A stretch of DNA of 64,000 nt from Aerococcus viridans. GTDB lineage: Bacteria > Bacillota > Bacilli > Lactobacillales > Aerococcaceae. Made by a program: the position numbers and the translations under genes. Numbering within the stretch: position 1 is the first letter of the stretch; each line of letters opens with the position of its first letter. Positions 54,485 to 62,026 of the stretch are shown in pieces. Location: NCBI RefSeq assembly GCF_001543285.1, contig NZ_CP014164.1:62001-126000 (forward strand), read 5' to 3'. Under the pieces are notes generated by a model. It made no database searches. It saw nothing but the letters and a program-made list of their open reading frames with translations, and was not told the DNA's origin.

Positions 54485-55004
54485 TCAATGTGGTACGCCT
54501 TTTTGGTTTGCATGTATGTAATACTCATCAATTTCCAAACCAACAATACTTAACCCATTGATATCTTCAACAGATTTCTTCAAAGTCTTTACGTGTGCAT
54601 GTCTCAAGTCGTTTTCAGTTACACCACTATCCCCTAGTGCTTGAGCGAAATTTTCGTAATCGTCATAATTTGATGCAGTAATTACTAACGGAAAATTATT
54701 TGATTGAAAGTGCTTGATTCTGGTGTTCTTGTTCTTTTTGGTAAAAAAATTATCAATATTGCCGTCTACTTTCTTATGTTCGCCACGTTCTATATATTTT
54801 TGATTTCTCTTCTCGATCATCTGATTCTGCTTAGCTTGTAATTCTGTGTACGCAGTTTTGTTCAAAATTACATGTTCATGAATTTGAAAGCTATATTTGT
54901 TTTTGGTCTCTGATTGCTGAATCTTGAGAGTCTAATTCGTAATGGCTTTTAGACAAACCTCCGTAGCTCATACCTTCCCCAATATGTGCATTTGCTGTGG
55001 TCAT
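54485..55004 (-). pseudogene. Plasmid relaxase, N-terminal remnant
   Basis: From ATG 55004 the minus strand reads MTTANAHIGEGMSYGGLSKS then HYELDSQDSAIRDQ; a frameshift follows, then NKYSFQIHEHVILNKTAYTE and on to DEYYIHANQKGVPH, where it meets a stop. The spaced His near the end (IHANQKGVPH) resembles the HUH metal motif of relaxases, and the preceding segment fits a mobilisation protein. The C-terminal part of the same kind of gene lies at 52009-52611, with the toxin-antitoxin segment between them. Confidence 0.55.
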
Positions 55005-55057
55005 TTTATCAGCCCCTAGGTGTATTTAAATTCAATATAGCACACCAATTTTTCTAA

Positions 55058-55076
55058 CTTGTCCTAATAGGACAAG
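55058..55076. other. Inverted repeat upstream of the relaxase start (possible oriT element)
   Basis: CTTGTCC and GGACAAG flank TAATA, 54 bp upstream of the relaxase ATG. oriT regions of mobilisable plasmids sit in this position and carry such repeats. The nic site was not recognised. Confidence 0.4.
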
Positions 55077-55300
55077 AGGCTTGTAGGTTTGGCAAATTCT
55101 ATGTTTACTAGCCACTTCGTGCCGCAAACGACCTTGTTGGGGAACACTCTGCCCCACTAATACCCTTGATAAACCCGTTCAAAACGCAGCCGTTTTGAGC
55201 AAAAAAAGAGACCTGAAATGTGGCCGTTTCGGTCTCATTTTTAGGCAAGATCAATCAGTTTTTTCGTCGTTTGTGTCGAACAAAGTAGAGCTCGCTAAAC
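55077..55300. other. Non-coding plasmid-type leader region with hairpins
   Basis: No gene. Contains CAAAACG-CAGC-CGTTTTG (about 55182-55199), GAGACC/GGTCTC (about 55211-55238), a GGGG-rich hairpin near 55135-55155, and CCCTTGATA at 55163-55171 (TATCAAGGG on the minus strand), the element also found next to the repeat arrays. Confidence 0.45.
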
Positions 55301-55306
55301 AAAAAA

Positions 55307-55345
55307 GATAGAAAAGCACATTTTTTAAAGTGCTTTTCTATCTTT
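55307..55345 (-). terminator. Terminator of the third toxin-antitoxin operon
   Basis: GATAGAAAAGCAC (55307-55319) pairs with GTGCTTTTCTATC (55330-55342); the minus-strand reading ends in TTTTTT. Confidence 0.88.
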
Positions 55346-55390
55346 CATAATAAGCTATTCTAATCTGTATATATATCGCTGCCAAGATAA

Positions 55391-55705
55391 TTATCCTTTT
55401 GCGGAAGCATATTCGATTTCTTCAACCATTTCAGGATTTTGTTCGATTAATTGTAGTAATCTTCTAGCACTACCGTTTGGATGTGATTTTCCAGTTTCCC
55501 AAGCTTCAACCGTTCTAACCGATACTACTAAAAGATCGGAAAAAACTTTTTGTGTCATTTGTGTTTTGTTACGGACTGTTTTGACAGCCGATGGATTGTA
55601 TTCCGGTAGATTATTTAATGTGTACTTTCTAACCATAACTTTATTTGGTTTGTTATGAGTGAACTTTATTAATTCACTCATACTGTCTTTTAGTGTATCA
55701 CGCAT
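55391..55705 (-). CDS. XRE-family antitoxin (HigA/NadS-like)
   Basis: 104 residues. The C-terminal helix-turn-helix VRNKTQMTQKVFSDLLVVSV then RTVEAWETGKSHPNGSARRL is the NadS/HigA pattern with EAWExGKxxPxGxAxRLL. It starts just after the toxin stop (toxin-first order). It remains open although its toxin gene is frameshifted. Confidence 0.85.
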   Translation of the reverse strand: MRDTLKDSMSELIKFTHNKPNKVMVRKYTLNNLPEYNPSAVKTVRNKTQMTQKVFSDLLVVSVRTVEAWETGKSHPNGSARRLLQLIEQNPEMVEEIEYASAKG

Positions 55706-55706
55706 A

Positions 55707-56004
55707 TTAATTAGCCCCTATTTTTAACTTTTTTTTAAAATCAGTGATAAATTGTTTGATTTCTTTTTTGTCTTTATCTGTCAAAGACTCTTTTTCACTT
55801 TTAGGGTATACATCTAAAAAGGCATAAATAGCTTCCATCGCAATGAAATAAATGATTCGATAAGAACCGCTTTTGCCTTTTTTTTGAAGACTCTGGATTA
55901 AATCTTAACTTTATTGCGCCACCCGTTTTTTGAATCATATCTCCTAAATATACTGCAAGGCAAGACATTTGGTAATTGAAGAATAACAAGCAAAAAAATA
56001 GCAA
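55707..56004 (-). pseudogene. RelE/HigB-type toxin with a single-base frameshift
   Basis: Read on the minus strand: YLGDMIQKTGGAIKLRFNPE-SS in one frame, then after an A8 tract (55876-55883) KGKSGSYRIIYFIAMEAIYA then FLDVYPKSEKESLTDKDKKE in the next. One extra A in an A7 run explains the shift: seven would give SSKKGKSGSYRIIY, the standard core of RelE-type toxins partnered with NadS-like antitoxins. The N-terminal end near 56000 is also unclear. It could be real inactivation, slippage or a sequencing error. Confidence 0.7.
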
Positions 56005-56240
56005 TTAGGTCTTTTGACAAAGTATAGTTGCTATTCTTTTTTTAGGCCCTACTTTAATGAAATTTTTGTTTGGAGGGAATGACTTCATTCCTTTAATTAT
56101 TTCAGTTGAATTTAATAGAGAAGCCTAGCGTCTATTAAGAAATGATTTTCTTGATGAGCGTCAATTTTTTTTGAGGTAGGGACCCTTATACTAAAATGGG
56201 TATTCGGACGGAGGGAAGATTTCTCTATTTTTTGGTATAC
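56005..56240. other. Non-coding gap before the repeat arrays
   Basis: AT-rich, no credible gene or clear structure seen in these 236 bp. Confidence 0.5.
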
Positions 56241-56247
56241 ACCAAAG

Positions 56248-56351
56248 GACGAAAAAAATTAATGCAATTCGTTTAATACACAGTTTTTTCTCGTCTTATC
56301 CACGTATAAACACAGTATTTTCTCGTCATTTAATCGCTGTATCCCTTGATA
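56248..56351 (-). repeat. Repeat array A: direct-direct-inverted module, core GACGAG/GACGAA
   Basis: On the minus strand two direct cores GACGAGAAAA start at 56327 and 56295 (32 bp apart), and the inverted copy is the plus-strand GACGAA at 56248. TATCAAGGG (minus, 56351-56343) lies directly before it. TTATCCACG at 56296-56304 is one base from a DnaA box. Same layout as the other arrays but with one extra helical turn. Confidence 0.65.
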
Positions 56352-56489
56352 TCATTGGGTTTATTTTTATCCAAAAGGTATAAAAGATAAAGTATTTACG
56401 ATATATATAAAAGGTTCATTATTTCACTAAAAAATTTAATATATGATACGTAAATTTCTCGTGATTTCTCAATATACAAAGTGTCTTCC

Positions 56490-57142
56490 TTGACGACAAA
56501 TCTGAAATTTGTCGTTGTAGTTTATCATTATTGACGACAAAAGTGGGCATCATTGACGACAAAACTGAAATTTGTCGTTGTAGTTTATCATCATTGACGA
56601 CAAAAGTGGGCATCATTGACGACAAAACTGAAATTTGTCGTTGTAGTTTATCATCATTGACGACAAAAGTGGGCATCATTAACGACAAAAGTTGGTGTTG
56701 ATAACGACAAAAGTTTAAAGTTGTCGTTATTTAAAAGGAGATTTCTTATTTATTGCTGCATATCAAAAGTGGGCATCATCAGCAACAGAAATGGGTGTCG
56801 TTAGCAACAATTTATGGATTTGTTGCTATAAAAAGAGATTATCAGCAACAAAAGTGGGTACTAACAACGACAAAAGTTGGTGTTGATAACGACAAAAGTT
56901 TAAAGTTGTCGTTATTTAAAAGGATATTTCTTACTTATTGCTGCATATAACGACAAAAGTGGGCGTTAATGACGATTTTTTTATTTTCTTTCGTCATTTA
57001 CATTCTAATGATGAAAGAAATTGGCACTCAAAACGAATATATTTATATTTTTCGTCTTAACAAAGGGAATGACGAAAAATAATGGTGGTATTAACGAATT
57101 TTTACATATATTTTCGTCCTTATTGGGTTAGATGACGAAAAT
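56490..57142 (+). repeat. Repeat array B: modules with cores GACGAC, AGCAAC, AACGAC, GACGAA
   Basis: Direct cores start at 56533/56555, 56596/56618, 56659/56681/56703, 56781/56803, 56844/56866/56888, 56949/56971, 57010/57032 and 57071/57093, always 22 bp apart. Each set is followed by an inverted copy (56571, 56634, 56720, 56819, 56905, 56988, 57048, 57111). The first two sets belong to a 63-bp tandem repeat. A segment of about 186 bp ending in TTATTGCTGCATAT is duplicated. The base triplet TGG or GGG recurs 12-15 bases into the first copy. Confidence 0.85.
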
Positions 57143-57289
57143 ATTCGGTGACATAAAGCAAGATTTATAGCCACTACTTGTTGAAAGTATTTGTTTCACT
57201 CTGATCAGGTCAATGAACGATATATATATGTTAATTTAATAATATATATATTTATATTTAAAGACTTTACGCAATTCAAAAGACTTATG
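57143..57289. other. AT-rich spacer between arrays B and C
   Basis: No gene. It contains TTTACGCAA (57266-57274), related to a longer element at 57679-57699 and, inverted, at 59866-59888, and TA-rich tracts that could melt easily. Confidence 0.4.
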
Positions 57290-57491
57290 TATCAAGGGTT
57301 TTGCACGTTAAAAAACCACATTTTACGGAGCTAAAAACCACATTTTACGTAATCAATCACCACAATAACTTAAATAAGTGGTTTTTGTGTTTATTACAAC
57401 ATTTTACGTAGTGAAAACCACATTTTACCACTTTTGTTAAAGCTGTTTTGAAATTATTTATTTATAACCACTTTTTTTACCTATTGTGGTT
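57290..57491 (+). repeat. Repeat array C: core AACCACATTTTACG
   Basis: TATCAAGGG (57290-57298) leads in. Direct cores start at 57314 and 57336 (22 bp apart), with inverted GTGGTT at 57378-57383. A second, looser set has CATTTTAC at 57400 and 57421 (21 bp) and inverted GTGGTT at 57486-57491. Confidence 0.75.
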
Positions 57492-57568
57492 TATTTAAAG
57501 TCGCCCCTTGAGAAAACCGTGTAATTCATTACATGGATGAATCAAGTTCTAGGGCGACTTTAAATAAA
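57490..57568. repeat. Large hairpin with 17-bp perfect arms
   Basis: Arms TTTATTTAAAGTCGCCC (57490-57506) and GGGCGACTTTAAATAAA (57552-57568). The 45-base centre holds smaller repeats (GTAAT/ATTAC). Could be a recombination, partition or single-strand structure. Confidence 0.65.
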
Positions 57569-57738
57569 GGTGATCAATAAACTATTAAAGGTTTGAATTA
57601 CCAATTTACGTTTGATTTGTTTAACGGTGAATTAGTAACTTAACCTTCTTTCTATTCGTTAAATAATGTTTAATTTAAAGATTTAAGTACTTTGCGTAAA
57701 AATAAAGCTTGATATAACAGGGGGTTTGCCATTTGCAT
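57569..57738. other. Leader of array D
   Basis: No gene. TTAAGTACTTTGCGTAAAAA (57681-57700) followed by TATAACAGGGGGTTTG corresponds to the lead-in of the inverted array E on the far side of IS256 (59866-59888 and 59822-59852), with clear similarity. Confidence 0.5.
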
Positions 57739-58330
57739 GACCAATAGAATGGCAGTTTGAAACCAGTAAATTTTAGATTTTGGTTTCAGACAGGATTTGA
57801 AACCAGTAAAATGGCAATTTGAAACCAGTAAATTTTAGATTTTGGTTTCAGACAGGATTTGAAACCAGTAAAATGGCAATTTGAAACCACTAATTTATAA
57901 AAATTGGTTTTAAACAGATTTGAAACCAATAAAATGGCAATTTGAAACCAGTAAATTTTAGATTTTGGTTTCAAATAGGATTTGAAACCAGTAAAATGGC
58001 AATTTGAAACCACTAATTTATAAAAATTGGTTTTAAACAGATTTGAAACCAATAAAATGGCAGTTTGAAACCAGTAAATTTTAGATTTTGGTTTCTAACA
58101 ATATTTGAAACAAATAAAATGGCAATTTGAAACAAGTATTTTTAAATTATTTGCTTCAAAATGAATTTGAAACAAATAAAATGGCAATTTAAAACAAGTA
58201 TTTTTAAATTATTTGCTTCAAAATGAATTTGAAACAAATAAAATGGCAATTTGAAACAAGTATTTTTAAATTATTTGCTTCATAGTAAATTTGAAACAAA
58301 TAAAATGGCAATTTAAAACATGTTTTTTTA
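57739..58330 (+). repeat. Repeat array D: cores GAAACCA then GAAACAA
   Basis: Ten modules of about 61-63 bp. Direct cores at 57799/57821, 57861/57883, 57922/57944, 57984/58006, 58045/58067 (GAAACCA, inverted TGGTTTC or TTGGTTT), then 58107/58129, 58169/58191, 58231/58253, 58293/58315 (GAAACAA, inverted TTGCTTC); the first module (second core 57759) has a degenerate first core. Spacing is 22 bp each time, with ATGGCA in the first copy. The last module is split by IS256 and its inverted core reappears at 59669. Confidence 0.9.
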
Positions 58331-59654
58331 GATAAAGTCCGTATAATTGTGTAAAAGTAAAAAGGCCATATAACAGTCCTTTTACGGTACAATGTTTTTA
58401 ACGACAAAAACATACCCAGGAGGACTTTTACATGACCCAAGTACATTTTACACTGAAAAGCGAAGAGATTCAAAGCATTATTGAATATTCTGTAAAGGAT
58501 GACGTTTCTAAAAATATTTTAACAACGGTATTTAATCAACTAATGGAAAATCAACGAACAGAATATATTCAAGCAAAAGAATATGAACGAACAGAAAACC
58601 GACAAAGTCAACGAAATGGCTATTATGAGCGCAGCTTTACGACACGTGTAGGCACGCTAGAATTAAAAGTACCCAGAACACGTGATGGTCATTTTTTACC
58701 CACAGTGTTTGAACGTTATCAACGAAACGAAAAAGCCCTCATGGCTTCAATGTTGGAAATGTATGTATCAGGCGTTTCAACTCGTAAAGTATCAAAAATT
58801 GTGGAAGAACTTTGTGGTAAATCCGTCTCTAAGTCCTTCGTTTCTAGCTTAACAGAACAGCTAGAACCTATGGTTAACGAGTGGCAGAATCGTTTATTAT
58901 CAGAAAAAAATTATCCTTACTTAATGACCGATGTACTCTATATAAAAGTACGAGAAGAAAATCGAGTACTCTCAAAAAGCTGTCATATAGCGATTGGAAT
59001 AACCAAAGATGGCGACCGTGAAATTATCGGCTTCATGATTCAAAGTGGCGAAAGCGAAGAGACCTGGACAACATTTTTTGAATACCTAAAAGAACGCGGT
59101 TTACAAGGTACGGAACTCGTTATTTCTGATGCGCACAAAGGATTAGTCTCTGCCATTAGAAAATCCTTCACCAACGTAAGTTGGCAAAGATGCCAAGTTC
59201 ACTTCCTAAGAAATATCTTTACCACCATTCCTAAAAAAAATTCAAAATCTTTCAGAGAAGCTGTTAAAGGAATTTTTAAGTTCACAGATATTAACTTAGC
59301 GCGTGAGGCTAAAAATCGATTGATTCATGATTATATCGATCAACCAAAATATTCAAAAGCTTGCGCATCATTGGATGATGGATTCGAAGACGCCTTTCAA
59401 TATACCGTACAAGGAAATTCCCACAATCGACTAAAGAGTACCAATCTAATTGAACGACTGAATCAAGAAGTACGCAGAAGAGAAAAGATTATTCGCATCT
59501 TCCCCAATCAAACATCAGCCAATCGCTTAATTGGAGCCGTTCTTATGGACCTGCATGATGAATGGATTTATTCTTCAAGAAAATACATCAATTTTGATAA
59601 GTAAAAATGGTAAAAACATTGTATAGCATTTTACACAGGAGTCTGGACTTGACT
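58331..59654 (+). mobile_element. IS256
   Basis: 1324 bp, the exact length of IS256. The left end GATAAAGTCCGTATAATTG and the right end TTTTACACAGGAGTCTGGAC are its imperfect 26-bp terminal repeats. An 8-bp target duplication TTTTTTTA flanks it (58323-58330 and 59655-59662), so the insertion is recent and unrearranged. It splits the last module of array D. Confidence 0.95.
58432..59604 (+). CDS. IS256 transposase
   Basis: 390 residues, the known length, beginning MTQVHFTLKSEEIQSIIEYS. DDE/mutator-type transposase: YPYLMTDVLYIKVREENRV (first Asp), VISDAHKGLVSAI (second Asp), and STNLIERLNQEVRRREKIIR (Glu). The sequence looks essentially identical to the enterococcal/staphylococcal IS256 protein as I remember it. 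It moves by copy-out circles. AGGAGG before the ATG. Confidence 0.97.
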   Translation: MTQVHFTLKSEEIQSIIEYSVKDDVSKNILTTVFNQLMENQRTEYIQAKEYERTENRQSQRNGYYERSFTTRVGTLELKVPRTRDGHFLPTVFERYQRNEKALMASMLEMYVSGVSTRKVSKIVEELCGKSVSKSFVSSLTEQLEPMVNEWQNRLLSEKNYPYLMTDVLYIKVREENRVLSKSCHIAIGITKDGDREIIGFMIQSGESEETWTTFFEYLKERGLQGTELVISDAHKGLVSAIRKSFTNVSWQRCQVHFLRNIFTTIPKKNSKSFREAVKGIFKFTDINLAREAKNRLIHDYIDQPKYSKACASLDDGFEDAFQYTVQGNSHNRLKSTNLIERLNQEVRRREKIIRIFPNQTSANRLIGAVLMDLHDEWIYSSRKYINFDK

Positions 59655-59662
59655 TTTTTTTA

Positions 59663-59806
59663 AAATAGTTGCTTTAAAAATTTCCAATCATTATATCGTT
59701 ATAAGTACCAACTTTTGTCGTTATAACTATGCTAAAATATCAAACCTCCGCCCCTTATAACGACAACACCCACAATCAGTCGTTATAAGTGCCAACTTTT
59801 GTCGTT
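59663..59806 (-). repeat. Repeat array E: inverted modules, core AACGAC
   Basis: The end of the split array D module (TTGCTTT, 59669-59675) is followed by modules on the minus strand. Direct cores end at 59806 and 59784 (22 bp), with the inverted AACGAC at 59759-59764; a second set has GTCGTT at 59717-59722 and ATCGTT at 59695-59700 (22 bp). The core equals one of array B but the direction is opposite. Confidence 0.75.
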
Positions 59807-59995
59807 GCTAGCTGCCATTTTAGGTGTTCCTAAAACCCCTTTGACATTGATATACTAACCTCAATTTTTACGCAAATTACTTAACCTTTAAATCTATATA
59901 ATATTAATTTATATAGACAACTTATTTAAATTATGTCTGTATGTCTTAATGAATTATAGAAATCAACAATTAAAGTGATGATCTTAAGACGGAGT
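59807..59995. other. Leader of array E and gap before the unknown genes
   Basis: No gene. Minus strand: TTAAGTAATTTGCGTAAAAA (about 59886-59867), then TATCAATGTCAAAGGGG leading into array E. Very AT-rich beyond that. Confidence 0.45.
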
Positions 59996-60883
59996 ATAAC
60001 GGAGAACCGTTGAACTTCTATGTGACTTCTATGAACTCATTGAAGTTAGCTTCAGGTGAAACAATTGAAGTAACAAGTGAAGAGATTATCGCAGCACAAG
60101 CAGAGAATGGTACGTTAAAATTAAGCGGCGAACAAGTAAGTGAGCGTGCAGAAGATGCATACTCAAACACCGCAAACGAAGATACTAACGGAGAACCTTC
60201 GACAGGAACCAACCTAGCACCTACTGGTTCAATTGTAGTTAATGGGGTTGAAGTACCCATTAGCTTAGATATGCTAGTGACTAGATTAAATCCTTCAGCG
60301 GACAACGTATCGTGATGTAACAATTGATTCAACCTTAGCTGAAATTTATGATGTGACGTTTGGTGCGATTGACCGTTCAGCAATCATGACGAACAAAGAG
60401 AATGCGGTAGCACAGTTGGAAGCTGCTAAAGAATCTATGGAAGAATATCATGAACGATTGAATGATGACCCTAACATAAGTGATGACGATGCGAAGAAAA
60501 TTATTGAAGCAGACAACATCGCTTTAAACTCAATCGGTGACGGTGAAACAAATAAACAAATTGAAAAGCTATTAAGCGAAACAAGCATTTCAAGTTCAGA
60601 CTCAAGCGGTACAGTTGAAGAAACAAAACCAATTGAAGAGATGACTGCTGAAGAACGTGAAGCCGCATTGCTTGCTGAAGTCAACGAAGAGTCACTAGGT
60701 ATTACGCAAGATACTTCAACAGTCGTTGCTTTAGAAAGTTTACGTGCATCAATCATCGACTTGAATTATCAAATTGCATTGTATGATGTAGAGTTAGATT
60801 ATATTGACGAAGTTTCAATCAAACAAGATAGCATTGGTCGTGAAGCTGTTAGATATAATTTGTTAAGTCCATTCGATATTTAA
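59996..60883 (+). pseudogene. Unknown plasmid/phage-type protein, frameshifted
   Basis: One gene in two frames. The first frame (to TGA 60315) reads LNFYVTSMNSLKLASGETIE ... GSIVVNGVEVPISLDMLVTR-LNPSADN. The second continues TYRDVTIDSTLAEIYDVTFG and runs to 60883 with a long acidic helical section. A one-base shift near 60302 links them. No start codon with a ribosome site is visible upstream (an in-frame stop lies at about 59968), so the 5' end may also be missing. Not recognised; codon use is less AT-rich than the surroundings. Confidence 0.6.
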
Positions 60884-60903
60884 TTTAAAAGGAGCGTATA
60901 ATC

Positions 60904-61296
60904 ATGGCAAGAAAAATAGAACCATTACAAAAACGTTGGGCAAGTTTAGCAACTACTTTAAAGGATAGTAAGAACGATTTAGATTTCGGTAAGATCGATG
61001 TTCAGCTCACTGCTTCAGAACAAGAACCATTAAACGAGTTAGCAACGTCAATTAAAGAGATGGCAAAAGAGATGCGAGAGATTGCTAATCAACTTGATAA
61101 AGAGTTTGACCACTACGTTAATTCTAAACGTAACGATGCGATTGATTCTGCGATGTCAGATAGCGAAGTACGTGAGTTAGTTTTAGCAATGGCTTTAGAA
61201 AAAGGTCTAGTGAAAACGTTAGATCTTTCTTCAGAAGTTGAAGTGGAGAACGAAGAACCAGTCGCAAATAATTCAGAACAACGTCAGGCAATTTAA
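60904..61296 (+). CDS. Unknown helical acidic protein
   Basis: 130 residues, MARKIEPLQKRWASLATTLK then DSKNDLDFGKIDVQLTASEQ, with a predicted coiled coil (about 40-85, EPLNELATSIKEMAKEMREI) and an acidic, disordered tail. AAAGGAGCG precedes the ATG; the gene is 20 bp after the frameshifted gene and a terminator follows, so the two form an operon. No family recognised; a structural or replication-accessory protein of a plasmid or phage is plausible. Confidence 0.65.
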   Translation: MARKIEPLQKRWASLATTLKDSKNDLDFGKIDVQLTASEQEPLNELATSIKEMAKEMREIANQLDKEFDHYVNSKRNDAIDSAMSDSEVRELVLAMALEKGLVKTLDLSSEVEVENEEPVANNSEQRQAI

Positions 61297-61327
61297 TCAG
61301 TAAAGAGAAATTCATATAATGTTTTTG

Positions 61328-61363
61328 ATACCAGATGGTCGATGACTGTCTGGTATTTTTTTG
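61328..61363 (+). terminator. Terminator after the unknown gene pair
   Basis: ATACCAGA pairs with TCTGGTAT around a 13-base loop, followed by TTTTTTT. Confidence 0.88.
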
Positions 61364-61504
61364 TTTGTTATCGTGAAGGGCAGGGTGGGATGATAGCAAG
61401 TTCAAGCGGATGTTATCGTGACACCATGCCAATTTTTCTTGTACCTCATCTAGTTCATTACCTTCGGTTACGCCAAAATTATTTCTAGCGACTCGTCAAA
61501 AAAA

Positions 61505-61980
61505 TGCCTTCTGGATTTTAAAATGATAGGCTAAGCTTCATCATTTTTTTCGTCCTCAATCTTAAAAGGGTTAGGCTAGGTTTCGTCGAAAAATTTTCTT
61601 TTTATATCAGAAGCTTTGCCAAAGATTTGTAAAAAAAATTTTGTATTCATACCAAAAGCTTAGCCAAGGTTTTGAAAAAAATCTTGCATTCACTCCAAAA
61701 AGGTAGCTAAGGCTTCATCAAAAAAACTTTTGATTAATCCAAAAAAGGTCAGCAAGCCTTCACCATTATTTTTGTTCTCAATCCAAAAGAAGGGGGCAAG
61801 ATTTCTTGTTCTCAATCCGAAAAGTCGATCAAGGCTTCGTCATTTTTATTTGTTCTCAATCGAAAAAAGGTGGTAGAGGATTCTTCTATTCAATCCAAAG
61901 GGTAGGCTAGCCTTTAACCAAATTTCTTCAAAAAATTTTCAAAGGCATGGCTAGGCTTTTTCAAAAATCTACCTAACCAA
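61505..61980. repeat. Degenerate tandem repeat of about 43 bp
   Basis: About eleven divergent copies of a unit like CAATCCAAAAAGGTAGGCTA followed by AGGCTTCGTCA, an A/T tract and TTTGTTCT. Copies start near 61512, 61556, 61607, 61650, 61695, 61738, 61779, 61817, 61859 and 61893. No coding frame is kept. Possibly a plasmid partition (centromere-like) or origin-linked repeat. Confidence 0.55.
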
Positions 61981-62026
61981 AGTATAAGCCCTAAAGGAAA
62001 AAGGCACTTTTTCACAAACTTTTTGT

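Noticed and set aside
56419..56688. 89-codon minus-strand ORF with a 21-residue repeat
   Set aside because: The 63-bp repeat keeps any frame open by chance; no ribosome site and composition of repeat DNA.
56490..58330. CRISPR array
   Set aside because: Repeats recur at fixed 22-bp steps with inverted copies, and the sequence between them is itself repeated. There are no unique spacers of constant length and no cas genes.
57786..58473. Two minus-strand repeat-rich ORFs
   Set aside because: They are translations of array D and the IS256 left end, not proteins; no start signals.
58331..59654. Tn4001 (IS256-flanked aminoglycoside resistance)
   Set aside because: Only a single IS256 with its own target duplication; no second copy and no aminoglycoside gene.
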